Source of the DNA: Sitta carolinensis
Taxonomy: Eukaryota; Chordata; Aves; Passeriformes; Sittidae
DNA length: 64,000 nucleotides
Direction: 5' to 3'
NCBI GenBank assembly: GCA_032173965.1
Contig: CM063284.1
Coordinates: forward strand, 101,370,410 to 101,434,409
How positions within the stretch are numbered: position 1 is the first letter of the stretch; every line of letters starts with the position of its first letter. Positions 37,412 to 46,978 of the stretch are shown here, piece after piece. A program made the translations under genes and the position numbers. Under the pieces are notes generated by a model. It saw nothing but the letters and a program-made list of their open reading frames with translations. It ran no database searches and had not been told where the DNA came from.

Positions 37412-39782
37412 CTGGAAAAGGAAGATATAGTGATTATTGCTTGAGTTAAGAAGGACACAGCCATGGGCTTTCCAAAAGGTCTTTTCCTCTTTCACATCTT
37501 GGAGGCAATTCTGAAGCAAACATGATGCCAGAGATTCATTAAGTTCATGAAGTCCAGTAACTCGATCTTCTCCAGTAATGTGATTTGGCTCTTTTTTAAT
37601 GAGGAGCTTTCATACCTTCACCCCACCCTGCAAAGGTATGAATGACAGCCTGTTTCAAGGTCTTAATTTCTAGCAACCCTTATCAAATGTAATGCAGCTA
37701 TAGACTTGATGCCAAGGCCACACATTAGTCTGTGCAAAAAAAAACCCCATGTATCTGACATCTCCAAAATGCTACACAAAGAAACCATCCCATACTACAA
37801 ATTTTTTGGCTCCTATTACCCTGGTGGAAATATGATAATCATAATCAACTGCCAATTTTCCCCTTTTCCTATATTGAGAAAAATGCATAGCAATCCATAA
37901 GACTGGTTTAATCAGTGTAAATCACAAACAAGTGAGGCATTTTTTTTCGTTCAAGTAACATGAGACTCTAGGGTTTTTTCCCCTTTTTTATATGCATTAA
38001 GTCAGTATTTAGTAAACCAGCTCATAGCATGAAGAATCCAAAGCATCTCTCTAAGCAACTCAGCATCTTCATCTTTTAAAAGTTTTGGCAAGATATTGAG
38101 GCCTCTTCTGGTTTTGTTAAAGTCTATGCTAAATTTGCTTTTAACTTCAAACTGAAGTAGAAGTTTATCTTTAGTGTAAAATTCAGAGAAATTTAGAAGA
38201 CTATGTAATGGAGAAACAGTGTAAGCACTACACTGTGAGAATTACAGGGGGGTCTTTCTTTTTCCTTTTTTTGCTTAATTACAATTCTGTTAAACAAACA
38301 AAGTAAAGTCTCACCAACCAGGGCCAGAGTAAAGATAGCAAATAAAAGCACGTGATATTTTTATCTTTTCGTAGATCAGATGATAAATGGTGACTATTGC
38401 CGTGTTTACAGGTCCTTTCCGTCTTTCCGTATTTGAACACAGAAAGGCAAAGTACACAACTGATCCTCACTCATGCCCTACAAGGCTAAATGTTCAAGAT
38501 GGATAGAGAAATATAATTAACTCAGTGCCACAATGACTGTAACAACCTTTTTCTTTCTCAGTGTTGGGCCTCTACAAAACAACTAATCGATGTCATTTGT
38601 TGCCTCATAGAGAGCTTGGCAACTGTACAGCTCCGTGCAGTTTGTAAAGTAAGCACCACCATTAACAATTTCACTGGAGGGAAATGGAGGCAAAGACAGC
38701 AAGTGTCTGGTCCTAAATCACCCAGCATGTCGGTGTCAAGTGTACAATCAGGGACATGGTAACAACCCCCCGAGGCCTGAGCCAGCCTAAGGCTGCTCTT
38801 CCAGGAATCCCCTTTCCACAAAAGCCAGCTGGCTGAGACACCAAAGCATCAGAGCTGCAAATAATAAACAAACCAGGAGGGATGGGACCAAGTTCCCAAT
38901 GGCAAATACCTCCAAGATTTCAGCTGCTGTCAGCAAAACATATATCCCAAAACAGCCATTACTGTCAGCAATAACGTAATACCATTGTCTCTGGGTGTCT
39001 TTAATGCAAAGTGTGTATAGAAGAAATCAAATGTTGGGTGGTAAGAGATAACGTTGTCATGCCTGATTCCCCTCACCCACATTGCTCACTGTTACCTCTC
39101 AAGGCCTTCTGCTGCTCCCTGGATAGTCATAACTCATGTGACAGAAAGTTTAGGGAGAGTGGAAAAGCTCAGGCCCTGTCATATTTTTACCCACCATTTG
39201 AGAGCCACAGGACTGAAGCTACTCCTGTGCTACCAAGATGTAATTTAACAGAGTATAGCTGGGAGAGCTGAAATTAAAAGCTTAACTTTATCCAACCTCT
39301 CTAGATTATTATTGCATTTTTTTTTCTGTCCTGAAAATATTCAATAAGAAATTTTAATTCTCAGCTGAAAAGTAATAGCTCAACCCTGCAGTTATCAAGG
39401 GCCTTCCTTGGTTTATGTGGGATACAGTTACGTCTGGAGTTTTGCTAGTTGGGTTTTTTTCTGAGCAATGGTCATGGTGCCCAGACCCTGTTAGAACACT
39501 TTCTCTGACTTCTTATCAGGCATCAGTGTTGTCAGGCTGTACCATCCTTATACTCAGTGCATAAACGATGAGTCTAACAGCTGAATGTAAATCCATTATT
39601 GTTAAAATTGTGGGTTCAGCGAAGCAGGGATATGACCTTCTATTTATGATTTTTTTACTTTATTTGATGCACAAAAACTAATGCACAGGACTTATATAGA
39701 TATGAAGTAAGTAAGAACAATAATTCAGTTCCCCCTCCTGCCAAAGAGTGACCTAATTTGCCTTTCTTTCCTCTTTTAATAG
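37412..39782. other. Unique non-coding sequence, no gene recognised
   Basis: Short open frames only, with none supported. No interspersed repeat is recognised. Confidence 0.6.
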
Positions 39783-39803
39783 GAAAACAACCAATACAAA
39801 CTG
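39783..39803 (+). other. Candidate 21-nt microexon
   Basis: A near-ideal acceptor (GCCTTTCTTTCCTCTTTTAATAG) is followed by exactly 21 bases and a perfect donor (CTG then GTAAGTG). In one phase the exon encodes ENNQYKL; the other two phases are also open. The length is a multiple of three, as is typical of neuronal microexons. A TGC lies just upstream of the pyrimidine tract, a motif associated with SRRM4-dependent microexons. I cannot assign it to a gene because no flanking exons are recognised. An acceptor and a GTAAGT this close together could also arise by chance. Confidence 0.3.
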
Positions 39804-39998
39804 GTAAGTGTCATCCCTGAAAATAAATCTTCTGATTTGTTTTGGTATAATGGAGTCAGTTCTCATGAATTATAAGATAAACAAGGATCATGTTTGTATT
39901 CCTTTGTAAAAGATATCACCTGATGGACTTCTCTAGTGACCAGTGGAGATGGAGAGGTGGTAACTTCTCTGTCCAATCTCTGATCACTGTCCAGAAAC

Positions 39999-40007
39999 TT
40001 ATATATA
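39999..40007 (+). promoter_or_regulatory. LTR TATA-like element
   Basis: TTATATATA lies in the compact LTR immediately upstream of its AATAAA. It is the likely core promoter of the element. Current activity is unknown. Confidence 0.45.
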
Positions 40008-40017
40008 CGAAGTCAAC

Positions 40018-40023
40018 AATAAA
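40018..40023 (+). terminator. LTR polyadenylation signal
   Basis: AATAAA in the sequence CAACAATAAACAAGAG, followed by a T/C-rich stretch and a GT-rich TGTTGTTGTGTG. This is the arrangement of a functional poly(A) site. Confidence 0.5.
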
Positions 40024-40110
40024 CAAGAGACTTCTTTTCTTCTTCTCTGCCTGAACACCTGTTGTTGTGTGTTACTGTGTTCCCTCTGTGCATCACAGTA
40101 ACAGGTAAGA

Positions 40111-43100
40111 AGATCAACAAATGCTGACTCCACATGGAAAAACTAACCTGCAATCTCTACCCAAGGGCCAGGGAAAGCTTCACATCCTGGAGGCTGAGAC
40201 AAATGGAAAATACCAAAGGTTTGGCTCCATTTGCAGCCAAACAACACTACCTCTCCTGAGCCAGGACACCTCTGGTTTGGGATCATTCCTCACCAGATTG
40301 AATAAAAGAGAGAAGTCAGGCTCTCAGAAATGTTTCATAATCCATGTTCACTTCTGGGGTAAAAACAGTGCATAACATTGTCTCAGATGGCTTGAGATGA
40401 TGCTTTTTGAAGTCAGTGGAAAGATTCCTGCTGATCTTAGTGCTCCTTGGGCTGCTACTGCTTTTGGTGCATAAATCATACACCAATTTGACCATGGCTG
40501 TTGCCTGGGAAGTGGGATGCAGTATTTTGCATCATTTTCTGGTTTAGACAACACCCCAAACAGAACATATTGGAATAGTTAACTAATGTTTATTGGGGTG
40601 GATCACATCAGCTGGTGTTGCTTTGGAAAGAACAGGCAAAAATGTAAACCAGTTCCTCTATTACACAAGAGTCCCACAGCAATGTGGAACCCACTAAAAC
40701 ATAAAAGAAAGACACATCACAAAGGGCAGGCATAGTTTTGCATCAATCATCTGCATCTTCTTCTTTTCTTCTCCTTGCTAACTGATAGACTAGGCCAAAT
40801 CACCAGAAGGATGGATTTCCAGCAACCACTTACACATCATTTTACCACAACCACACTCAAACTTATGAGCATTCTGCATGAAAAAAAACAAACCAATATG
40901 TGACCAGCCACCCAAACAACCATATAATCTTGACCCACCAAATATCAGACAAACCTGACAGAGCCTTATACACATGGTATCTTTCTTGTTGTGTGCATTG
41001 TATTGACCATTCCATTCAATGTCCAGTGGTACTTGGGTCTCTTAAAAGCCCATTTCTACATCCATCACTACAGACCAATAACCTCCTTGAGCAAAGAGGT
41101 CTGTGGCAACAAAAGGCTTTGCAGGATTGCACACCTACATAATTATTTGTATGTTCAAACCCTTCCAACCCACTGATATGTTCAGAAATCATGTCATTTA
41201 AATTAATGTCTTCACATTAAAGCAGTGGTGACATGAGAGCAAATTCAGGCCTCTGACTCTTTTAAAGAATCTATAGTACTTTACATCTCTGCAGTGCAAC
41301 TGAAATGAAGAGTTACAATCCGTAGGAACAATTTAGTCATTTTCATGGAACTATTTCCTACTTTAGGTCCCTGAAAATCATTGTATGTCATTACTGGAGT
41401 TGTTCAACTAAAGCTAGCACAAATGTTGATGGAAAATGTATTCAGAAAGGCAAGACATAGATTTCAGCTAGCTGTCTCCTGAAGAAACAAAAAACCCGTC
41501 TGTTGCAACATAAGCAAAAATGAGGAACAGGCCTGAAGTTTCACAGGAAGAAAAGCAGTCTGGAAGAGAAAGGGGGAGAACAAGTCTTGCCTGCTAGCGA
41601 TAACAGTTTTAAAGGAGGTACTGTGTTAGATCTTCTAAGGAACTCCTGGCCCCTTTATTTTATTACCAGTTGTGTCTTGAAACAGCCATTTATAGAAGAG
41701 ATCCATTCTGTTCATTGTCAATTACTAACATATGTCCCACACTTGGCAAACAAGACAACTCGGGAATGACATTTTGTGAATAATCAACAACATCACCCGA
41801 AAGTGGCTGTGTCTTTGCTTTGGGCTTCATAAAATATTTTTTCCCCAAACAAGATAGCTTTCTCACAATGGTGCCAAATGGAACATATTAAGCTTTAATG
41901 GTGGCTGAAAACACTGAACACTGAAGAGGCAGGGATGGATGGGGCTGTGAGAGCTCATCTTGGACCTTAGGACGAACAGCTGTGAGTGTACCAGCTACAG
42001 ATGCTGCTCTGCACAAAGGGGCCTCTGGGCATTGCTACGGCACAAACAAATAATGCACTAAAATGGCAAGCTTTGGCAAACTGCATGTGGGACTTTCCAG
42101 AGGTCTGGGATTCAATCACAAAACACTACACAGGATATAACCCTCACAGCAAGCAGCAAAAACTATGGACAGCAAGGGTAAGACAGGACATGGAAACTGC
42201 TAACTTATTGCAGAAATATGTGTGCCTACTAAAGAACCCCAAACATACAGACAGCTGTCACATACATGCATGCAAATAGTGAAAACAGGGATAATGATGA
42301 ACATTTATCTGACATGCTAAGGATTATGCTTGGACTTCACCTCATTTAACTTTCAGCTTCCAAATGTTTGTTTTGTAGTCCTCATTCATTGTTCAGGCTA
42401 TCTTTATCAAAATTCCTAGAGAACAGCTCAGCTTCCACAGTTTAGATTGCCTGCCTCTTTCCAGGGACTCTAACAAAATTCAGAAAAATGCCTTTGTGTG
42501 CTGTTTCACAGCTTATGTGTTTGGAAAAAGACAAGTCTCTTCTATCCTTCCCTTGTTGTGTACTCTTCCATCCTTCCAGGAAATCTCCAAGTGCTGTCCC
42601 AGCCTCCTTTGAGGCAGCTCCATCCTCATCAGAATCTTCCCTGAGCCATTTTTGCTGTGTTATTTGTCTGCCAAATTTGAATTAAATCATCTGAAGTAGG
42701 GTTCCATAAGCCCACACATGGTAAGCAGCAGGAGCTTACAGTCAGGAGACAGCAAGAGCAATACAAAGATGATGAGATGGGCCAGTGGAAGGAACTCTTC
42801 TCCAGTGGTGATGTGACACCAAACTGACTCTCTGCTTCCCATGGTACTCCAGCCCCAGAAAGGCCACCTGTATCCAAGACAGTGAATGGTGGGAGGCAGC
42901 AATCCCAGCAGTCGGTAGGGAAAGACCAATACTCAAAATGAAGTTGGGACACTTTCATTCTCTGTTTAGTTCTGTAGTCATTATAAAATGAACTCTTTCC
43001 ACGAGGATATAAGCCAGTGAATGTATTGGTATACAAAGGTGCCAGGTCTCTCAGCAGCCACCCCTATGGAGAGGAGCAGACAGCCAGCAGCAACCCTTTG

Positions 43101-43499
43101 TGTCATGAGGAAAGTCTTGCCTCCATCATCATGTGTACGCTGCCCTTTTCTGAGAAGCCAACTCATTCTCTCTCTCATATCCTTCTTAATGCTTCTGAAA
43201 CACTTTGTGCTTCTGAGACCTGATTTTTATCTCAGATGTATATCAGCAATCCTTTCCCTGAGATGAGAGCTGACCAGTGAGTCCTCATAATGTTAGTGAT
43301 GTCATGAAGAATGGCTGAGCAGCACTGAACCAGTGACTTGAAGAAAACCAGTCTTCACTCTCAAAAACTAATTAATTTTTACCATATTTCATCCTGTGGT
43401 TAATGAAGCCCTTCAGGCACATAACATATCTCCTGATTCCCCATGGTAATCCTGGGGTCTTTCCCACACAGACCTAGAGCCAGTGGGCCTTGCTTATGT
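40111..43499. other. Unique non-coding sequence, no gene recognised
   Basis: Short open frames on both strands only. No repeat family is recognised and no splice-site pair with a sustained frame was found. Confidence 0.6.
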
Positions 43500-44214
43500 A
43501 GAGCAAGGTGAAAAACCCCAAGGATCAGCACAGGCTGGGAGCTGACTTACTGGAGAAAGACCTAGGAGTGTTGATGGATGACCAGATGACCATGAGCTGG
43601 CAATGCCCTTAGAGCCACAAGGGGCAGAAGTATCCTGGAGTTCATCAGGAGAAGTGTGGCCAAAGGAGGTGACCCTGCCCCTCAGCCCTAGTGAGGTCAC
43701 CTCTGCAGTGCTGTGTCCAGTTCTGGGGTCCACAGTACAAGAAAGACAAGGAGATACTGTGGAGGGTCCGGTGTAGGGCCACGAAGATTATTAGGAGTCT
43801 GGACCATCTCTCTTATGACGAGAGACTGAGGGAAATGGGTATGTTCAGTCTAGAGAAGAGAAGACTGAGAGGGGATCTCATTAATGAAGGTAAATATCTC
43901 AAAAGCAGGTGCCAGGAGGATGGTGCCAGACTCATTTCAGTGGCGGCCAGTGACAGGAGAAGGAGCACTGGCCATAAACTGAAACACAAAAAGTTCCACC
44001 TCAACATGAGGAAGAACTTTTTTACCATGATAGTGGCAGAGCACTGGGACAGGCTGGCCAGGGAGGTCATGGAATCTCCCTCTCTGGAGACATTCAAGAC
44101 CCACACAAAAAGCTCCTGTATAGCCTGCTCCAGGTGATTCTTCCTTGGCAGGGGGGTTGGGCTAGGTGATATCCAGGGGAGACCCTCTCAACCCTAAAAA
44201 TTTTGTGATTCAGA
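43500..44214 (+). mobile_element. CR1 LINE 3' end (avian)
   Basis: This is a 5'-truncated CR1 retrotransposon, which moves by target-primed reverse transcription. From about 43540 the sequence follows CR1 ORF2 (GAGAAAGACCTAGGAGTG, then CCAGTTCTGGGG and GAGAAGAGAAGACTGAGAGG). After the ORF it has the CR1 3' UTR (GGGTTGGGCTAGGTGAT) and ends in a degraded form of the octamer-like tail (ATTTTGTGATTC). CR1 copies lack poly-A tails, and none is present here. About 700 bases remain out of a full-length element of roughly 4.5 kb, so it cannot move on its own. Confidence 0.93.
43691..44137 (+). pseudogene. CR1 ORF2 C-terminal remnant
   Basis: The frame is open for 148 codons and shows the hallmarks of the CR1 polyprotein C-terminus in order: FWGPQYKKD, then RRATKMIRG-like RATKIIRSLDHLSY, EKRRLRGDLI, then GHKLKH, LNMRKNFFT and a WDRLAREVMESPSLETFK block. 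The catalytic reverse-transcriptase motifs and the endonuclease domain are absent because the element is truncated at its 5' end. Upstream of 43691 the homology continues but is disrupted by stops and small indels. The fragment has no cellular function that can be inferred. Confidence 0.9.
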
Positions 44215-45045
44215 CCTGCCTCAGATTGGGTATGGTGGTTGCTAAATAGCCAGGCTGGATTCAAAATTTACCTCAGGAAGATGCACTATTATCTCAGTCC
44301 ACCACAAAGTGCAGAAGGACAGAGACAATCTCTAGGTCACTTCTAGGGCATAATTAGTTTTTTCTAGTTGTGATTTGCTGTTGCTTTGGGGTTTTTGTTT
44401 TGTTTTTCTTTTTTTCTTTGAAATGTATTGATTCTTCTGTCTTAAAAATAATCCTTTTCATTAGAAATGCCTAGTAGCTCTTCAGTGCATGTGTACCATC
44501 CACATTTTGTTTTCCTTTATTTTCAATCAATTCCTAAACCCTGAGAAAATCTAGCAGCCTTAAAAGCCTAGATCTGACAAAAGATGAAAAGTCAATTAGC
44601 ACCATACCACACACACACTTACGTATCAATATCACCCTAATGCACTGCAAGGTCATGGTGGTTTTGCTAAGCTTTAATTCTCCCAAAATGATTTTTAAAG
44701 AATAAAAGTACATTCCCTGGAAAAGTTCTCCCTTACCTCAATTCCCACACATTTAAATAAAAATAACGTTCCCTTGATAAACCTTCTCAGATCAGGGCTC
44801 CATTTAGTATGAAATGAGGTCTTCCACTGTTGCTCATGTGAATGCTGCCAACAGTTTAAAAGGTCTTGCTCTTGTGGGAAGAAGATGGGCCATGTTTGAA
44901 GGACTATGATTGAAGCACTGCTATCATCTACTTAGCCAAAGTATGTTGAGATGATTTCTCCCAACCACCTTCTTTAAATCACTCACTTTCCTGTTTCATC
45001 AAGATTCTTAACAGCTCCAAATTGGAGAGATCCCTGTAGACATCC

Positions 45046-45103
45046 AATTTATCCTGCACTGTTTTCAGCTGTTTAATTTATCCTGCACTGTTTTCAGCTG
45101 TTT
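45046..45103. repeat. Perfect 29-bp tandem duplication
   Basis: The unit beginning AATTTATCCTGCACTG and ending CAGCTGTTT occurs at 45046-45074 and again, without mismatch, at 45075-45103. Perfect identity indicates a recent event or an assembly duplication. Confidence 0.95.
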
Positions 45104-45215
45104 TCTCTCCATTTCCTTCTCTGTGCCTCCTTCTGTTTCTATCACTGCTGTAGGGATAGCTCTTCACATTCAGACCTATCTTCATTATACAACGTAAAAA
45201 TTACACTTAAACTGG

Positions 45216-45263
<48 letters not shown>
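45216..45263. repeat. Poly-A tract, 48 bases
   Basis: Forty-eight A residues lie between ACTTAAACTGG and GGAGAACCC. No AATAAA precedes it and no retrocopy is recognised. Confidence 0.9.
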
Positions 45264-45265
<2 letters not shown>

Positions 45266-45499
45266 AGAACCCAACAGAAAAGCAGGAAAAGCTGGTGTTG
45301 TTAATGGCATCAAAGGGCTTTCAGAACAAAGCTCAAAGGACAATCCCTTATAATTCACCTGTGACCATTTTTCTAAATTCTTATACACTCTAGTGTGAAA
45401 TGACTGTATTTTATTGTGTTACACTTAACACTTAGACTCTGGCCTTTGGTATTAATGGAAATGTCCTTCAACCAGAGCTGCTTTTTGTTCCTTTTCTTT

Positions 45500-45760
45500 G
45501 ATTCATTAGTTGTTTACTGCAGGCTATTAACAATCCTAGGACTAGCTTTAATCGACAGCCAGAGCCTTTAAATATAATACATCATCAACAGGTAATTATT
45601 CACTTTGAAGTTTCCCTTCTTTTTTTCTTAGCTGTTTGAGGTGATATCTGAGGCTTTAAAGTTTGGTAACAGAGTACTTCTATCAAAGCACTAAAATTAG
45701 TAATGCAAATGTCAAGAAGTTAATTAGCATACTTTAAATATAAGGATTGCCTATCTCTAT
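45500..45760. promoter_or_regulatory. Candidate conserved non-coding element
   Basis: The block is AT-rich but complex, with an octamer-like POU site (TAATGCAAAT), a homeodomain core (GTTAATTAGC), a GATA-like TGATATCTGA and CATCATCAACAGGTAATTAT, and no open frame. This is the texture of developmental enhancers that are conserved across vertebrates. Conservation was not measured, so this is an impression. Confidence 0.2.
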
Positions 45761-45840
45761 TTTTCTCTTCTTTCATTCTTTCCTTTTCTTTTCGTTCTTT
45801 CTTTCTTTCATTTGTTTTTACTTTCATTTTTTCTTTTTCA
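45761..45840. repeat. Polypyrimidine-rich tract
   Basis: A CT-rich low-complexity stretch includes TTCTTTCTTTCTTTC units. It is a microsatellite-like tract with the potential for triplex formation. Confidence 0.75.
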
Positions 45841-46670
45841 ACTCAGATAGAAGTTCGGAAAGCTTTTGATGTTTTTTCAACAGTGGTAGCTTGAGAGTTT
45901 AGAATTGCATAATTGTGCTATATATGACTGACCCTATAAATTCACTAGGATAATCACCTCTTTTCATCATGCTTGGTAGAATTTTATGTCAGTAGCCTCT
46001 CTAGCAGTAAGCTCAGAAATCGAACTCTACAATTCCAAGTGAATTCCTCTGAACATTGAATAAGTACAAGTTCATGGTGCAATGCTGATTTCAGAGGTCT
46101 TTGACTAAGGTTCTTTGGCTTAATTTCAGGAAGGACCTTAAGATGCTGATTAAGTGTTTCTATACTTAAGGCTTTCCTAAGTGCTGTCTGATACAGTTAT
46201 GTGTTTCCTGAACTAGGACCTAAATGTGCACATCTGTAGAGACTCCTGGGCCAATCTCAGATGCATTGAGAAAGACATGTGTAACACATATAAGATGACT
46301 TCACTCCACAGAACCACAGAAGATCAGTCTGGGATCTCTGTAGCAGAGCATTCGTTCATTTAGGAGAACTTCTTGGTCTTGAAAATTCAAATACATAGTA
46401 TCATGGTGAACACCTGACATTATTCTTCTTTTACTCACAGTAAAAGTTTTAATCCATCATGAATCATTTTATAACCTTGATCTGTACACACCCTTGGAAA
46501 TAACTTCTGAGCAAGAGCTGGCCCATAAAGGCAAGACAGTTGCATTTATTGAGATATAGGGTGCGACATGCTCTGATTATCCATATGTCTCTCAATATCT
46601 CTCATTAGGTGTTTTTGGGGTGCTCTGACATATGGCTTCTAGGAGAAGCCGCATGTCACCAGGCATGTGG

Positions 46671-46716
46671 ATGATGATGATGATTATTATTATTATTAAT
46701 AATTTTATTATTACTC
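46671..46716. repeat. (GAT)n(TTA)n compound trinucleotide repeat
   Basis: Five GAT units pass into ATT/TTA units with one internal AATAATTT interruption. It is a simple repeat just upstream of the candidate exon at 46743. Confidence 0.85.
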
Positions 46717-46742
46717 CCTTTTGCATTTATTTCTGTTCACAG

Positions 46743-46978
46743 GCAGCAGTAATCACACACACACCACATGTGACAGGCAGACTGCTGCTCGCCCAGCTCT
46801 CAGTTAGCAGTAGAATGAGTGGGGTGACTGAGGCAGTCAGCATGTGGACCCAGCTGCTTTGATCATGACAACACTCCTAGAAAGCACTGAAAGTGAAGAG
46901 CATCTACTTCCCCTGCAGATGAAGGAGCTAAGAGCCAAGTTTCAGCCTCATTTCACTGAGGCTTTCATTGTTAAGATG
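46743..46978 (+). other. Candidate 236-nt exon with strong splice sites
   Basis: A strong acceptor (CCTTTTGCATTTATTTCTGTTCACAG, positions up to 46742) and a perfect donor (AAGATG then GTAAGTAAA at 46979) bound 236 bases. No frame is open right across it, so it would have to be a non-coding RNA exon or a 5' exon. An ATG at 46865 starts MTTLLESTESEEHLLPLQ and the frame stays open through the donor, giving 38 codons. The text has no domain I recognise and no transcript evidence is available. Confidence 0.25.

Larger units (their letters stand above)
39891..40110 (+). mobile_element. Compact retroviral LTR (ERVK-type)
   Basis: This block of about 220 bases starts TGTTTGTATT. It carries a TATA-like element (TTATATATA, 39999-40007) and, only about ten bases later, a polyadenylation signal (AATAAA, 40018-40023). 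A T/C-rich stretch and GTTACTGTG...CAGTAACAGG follow. A very short distance between TATA box and AATAAA is a known property of avian alpharetrovirus LTRs, and the text resembles a songbird ERVK LTR I remember. A possible six-base target duplication is GGATCA at 39885-39890 against AGATCA at 40111-40116 (five of six). The 3' end would then read TAAGA instead of the usual CA. No internal retroviral sequence flanks it, so it is a solo LTR. Confidence 0.6.
44215..46742. other. Unique non-coding sequence with poly-A tract and candidate CNE
   Basis: No gene is recognised. The stretch contains a perfect 29-bp tandem duplication (45046-45103), a 48-base poly-A (45216-45263), a candidate conserved block (about 45500-45760), a polypyrimidine tract (about 45761-45840) and a GAT/TTA simple repeat (46671-46716), each listed separately. 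Confidence 0.6.

Noticed and set aside
43813..44106. Minus-strand open frame
   Set aside because: It is antisense to the CR1 ORF2 remnant.
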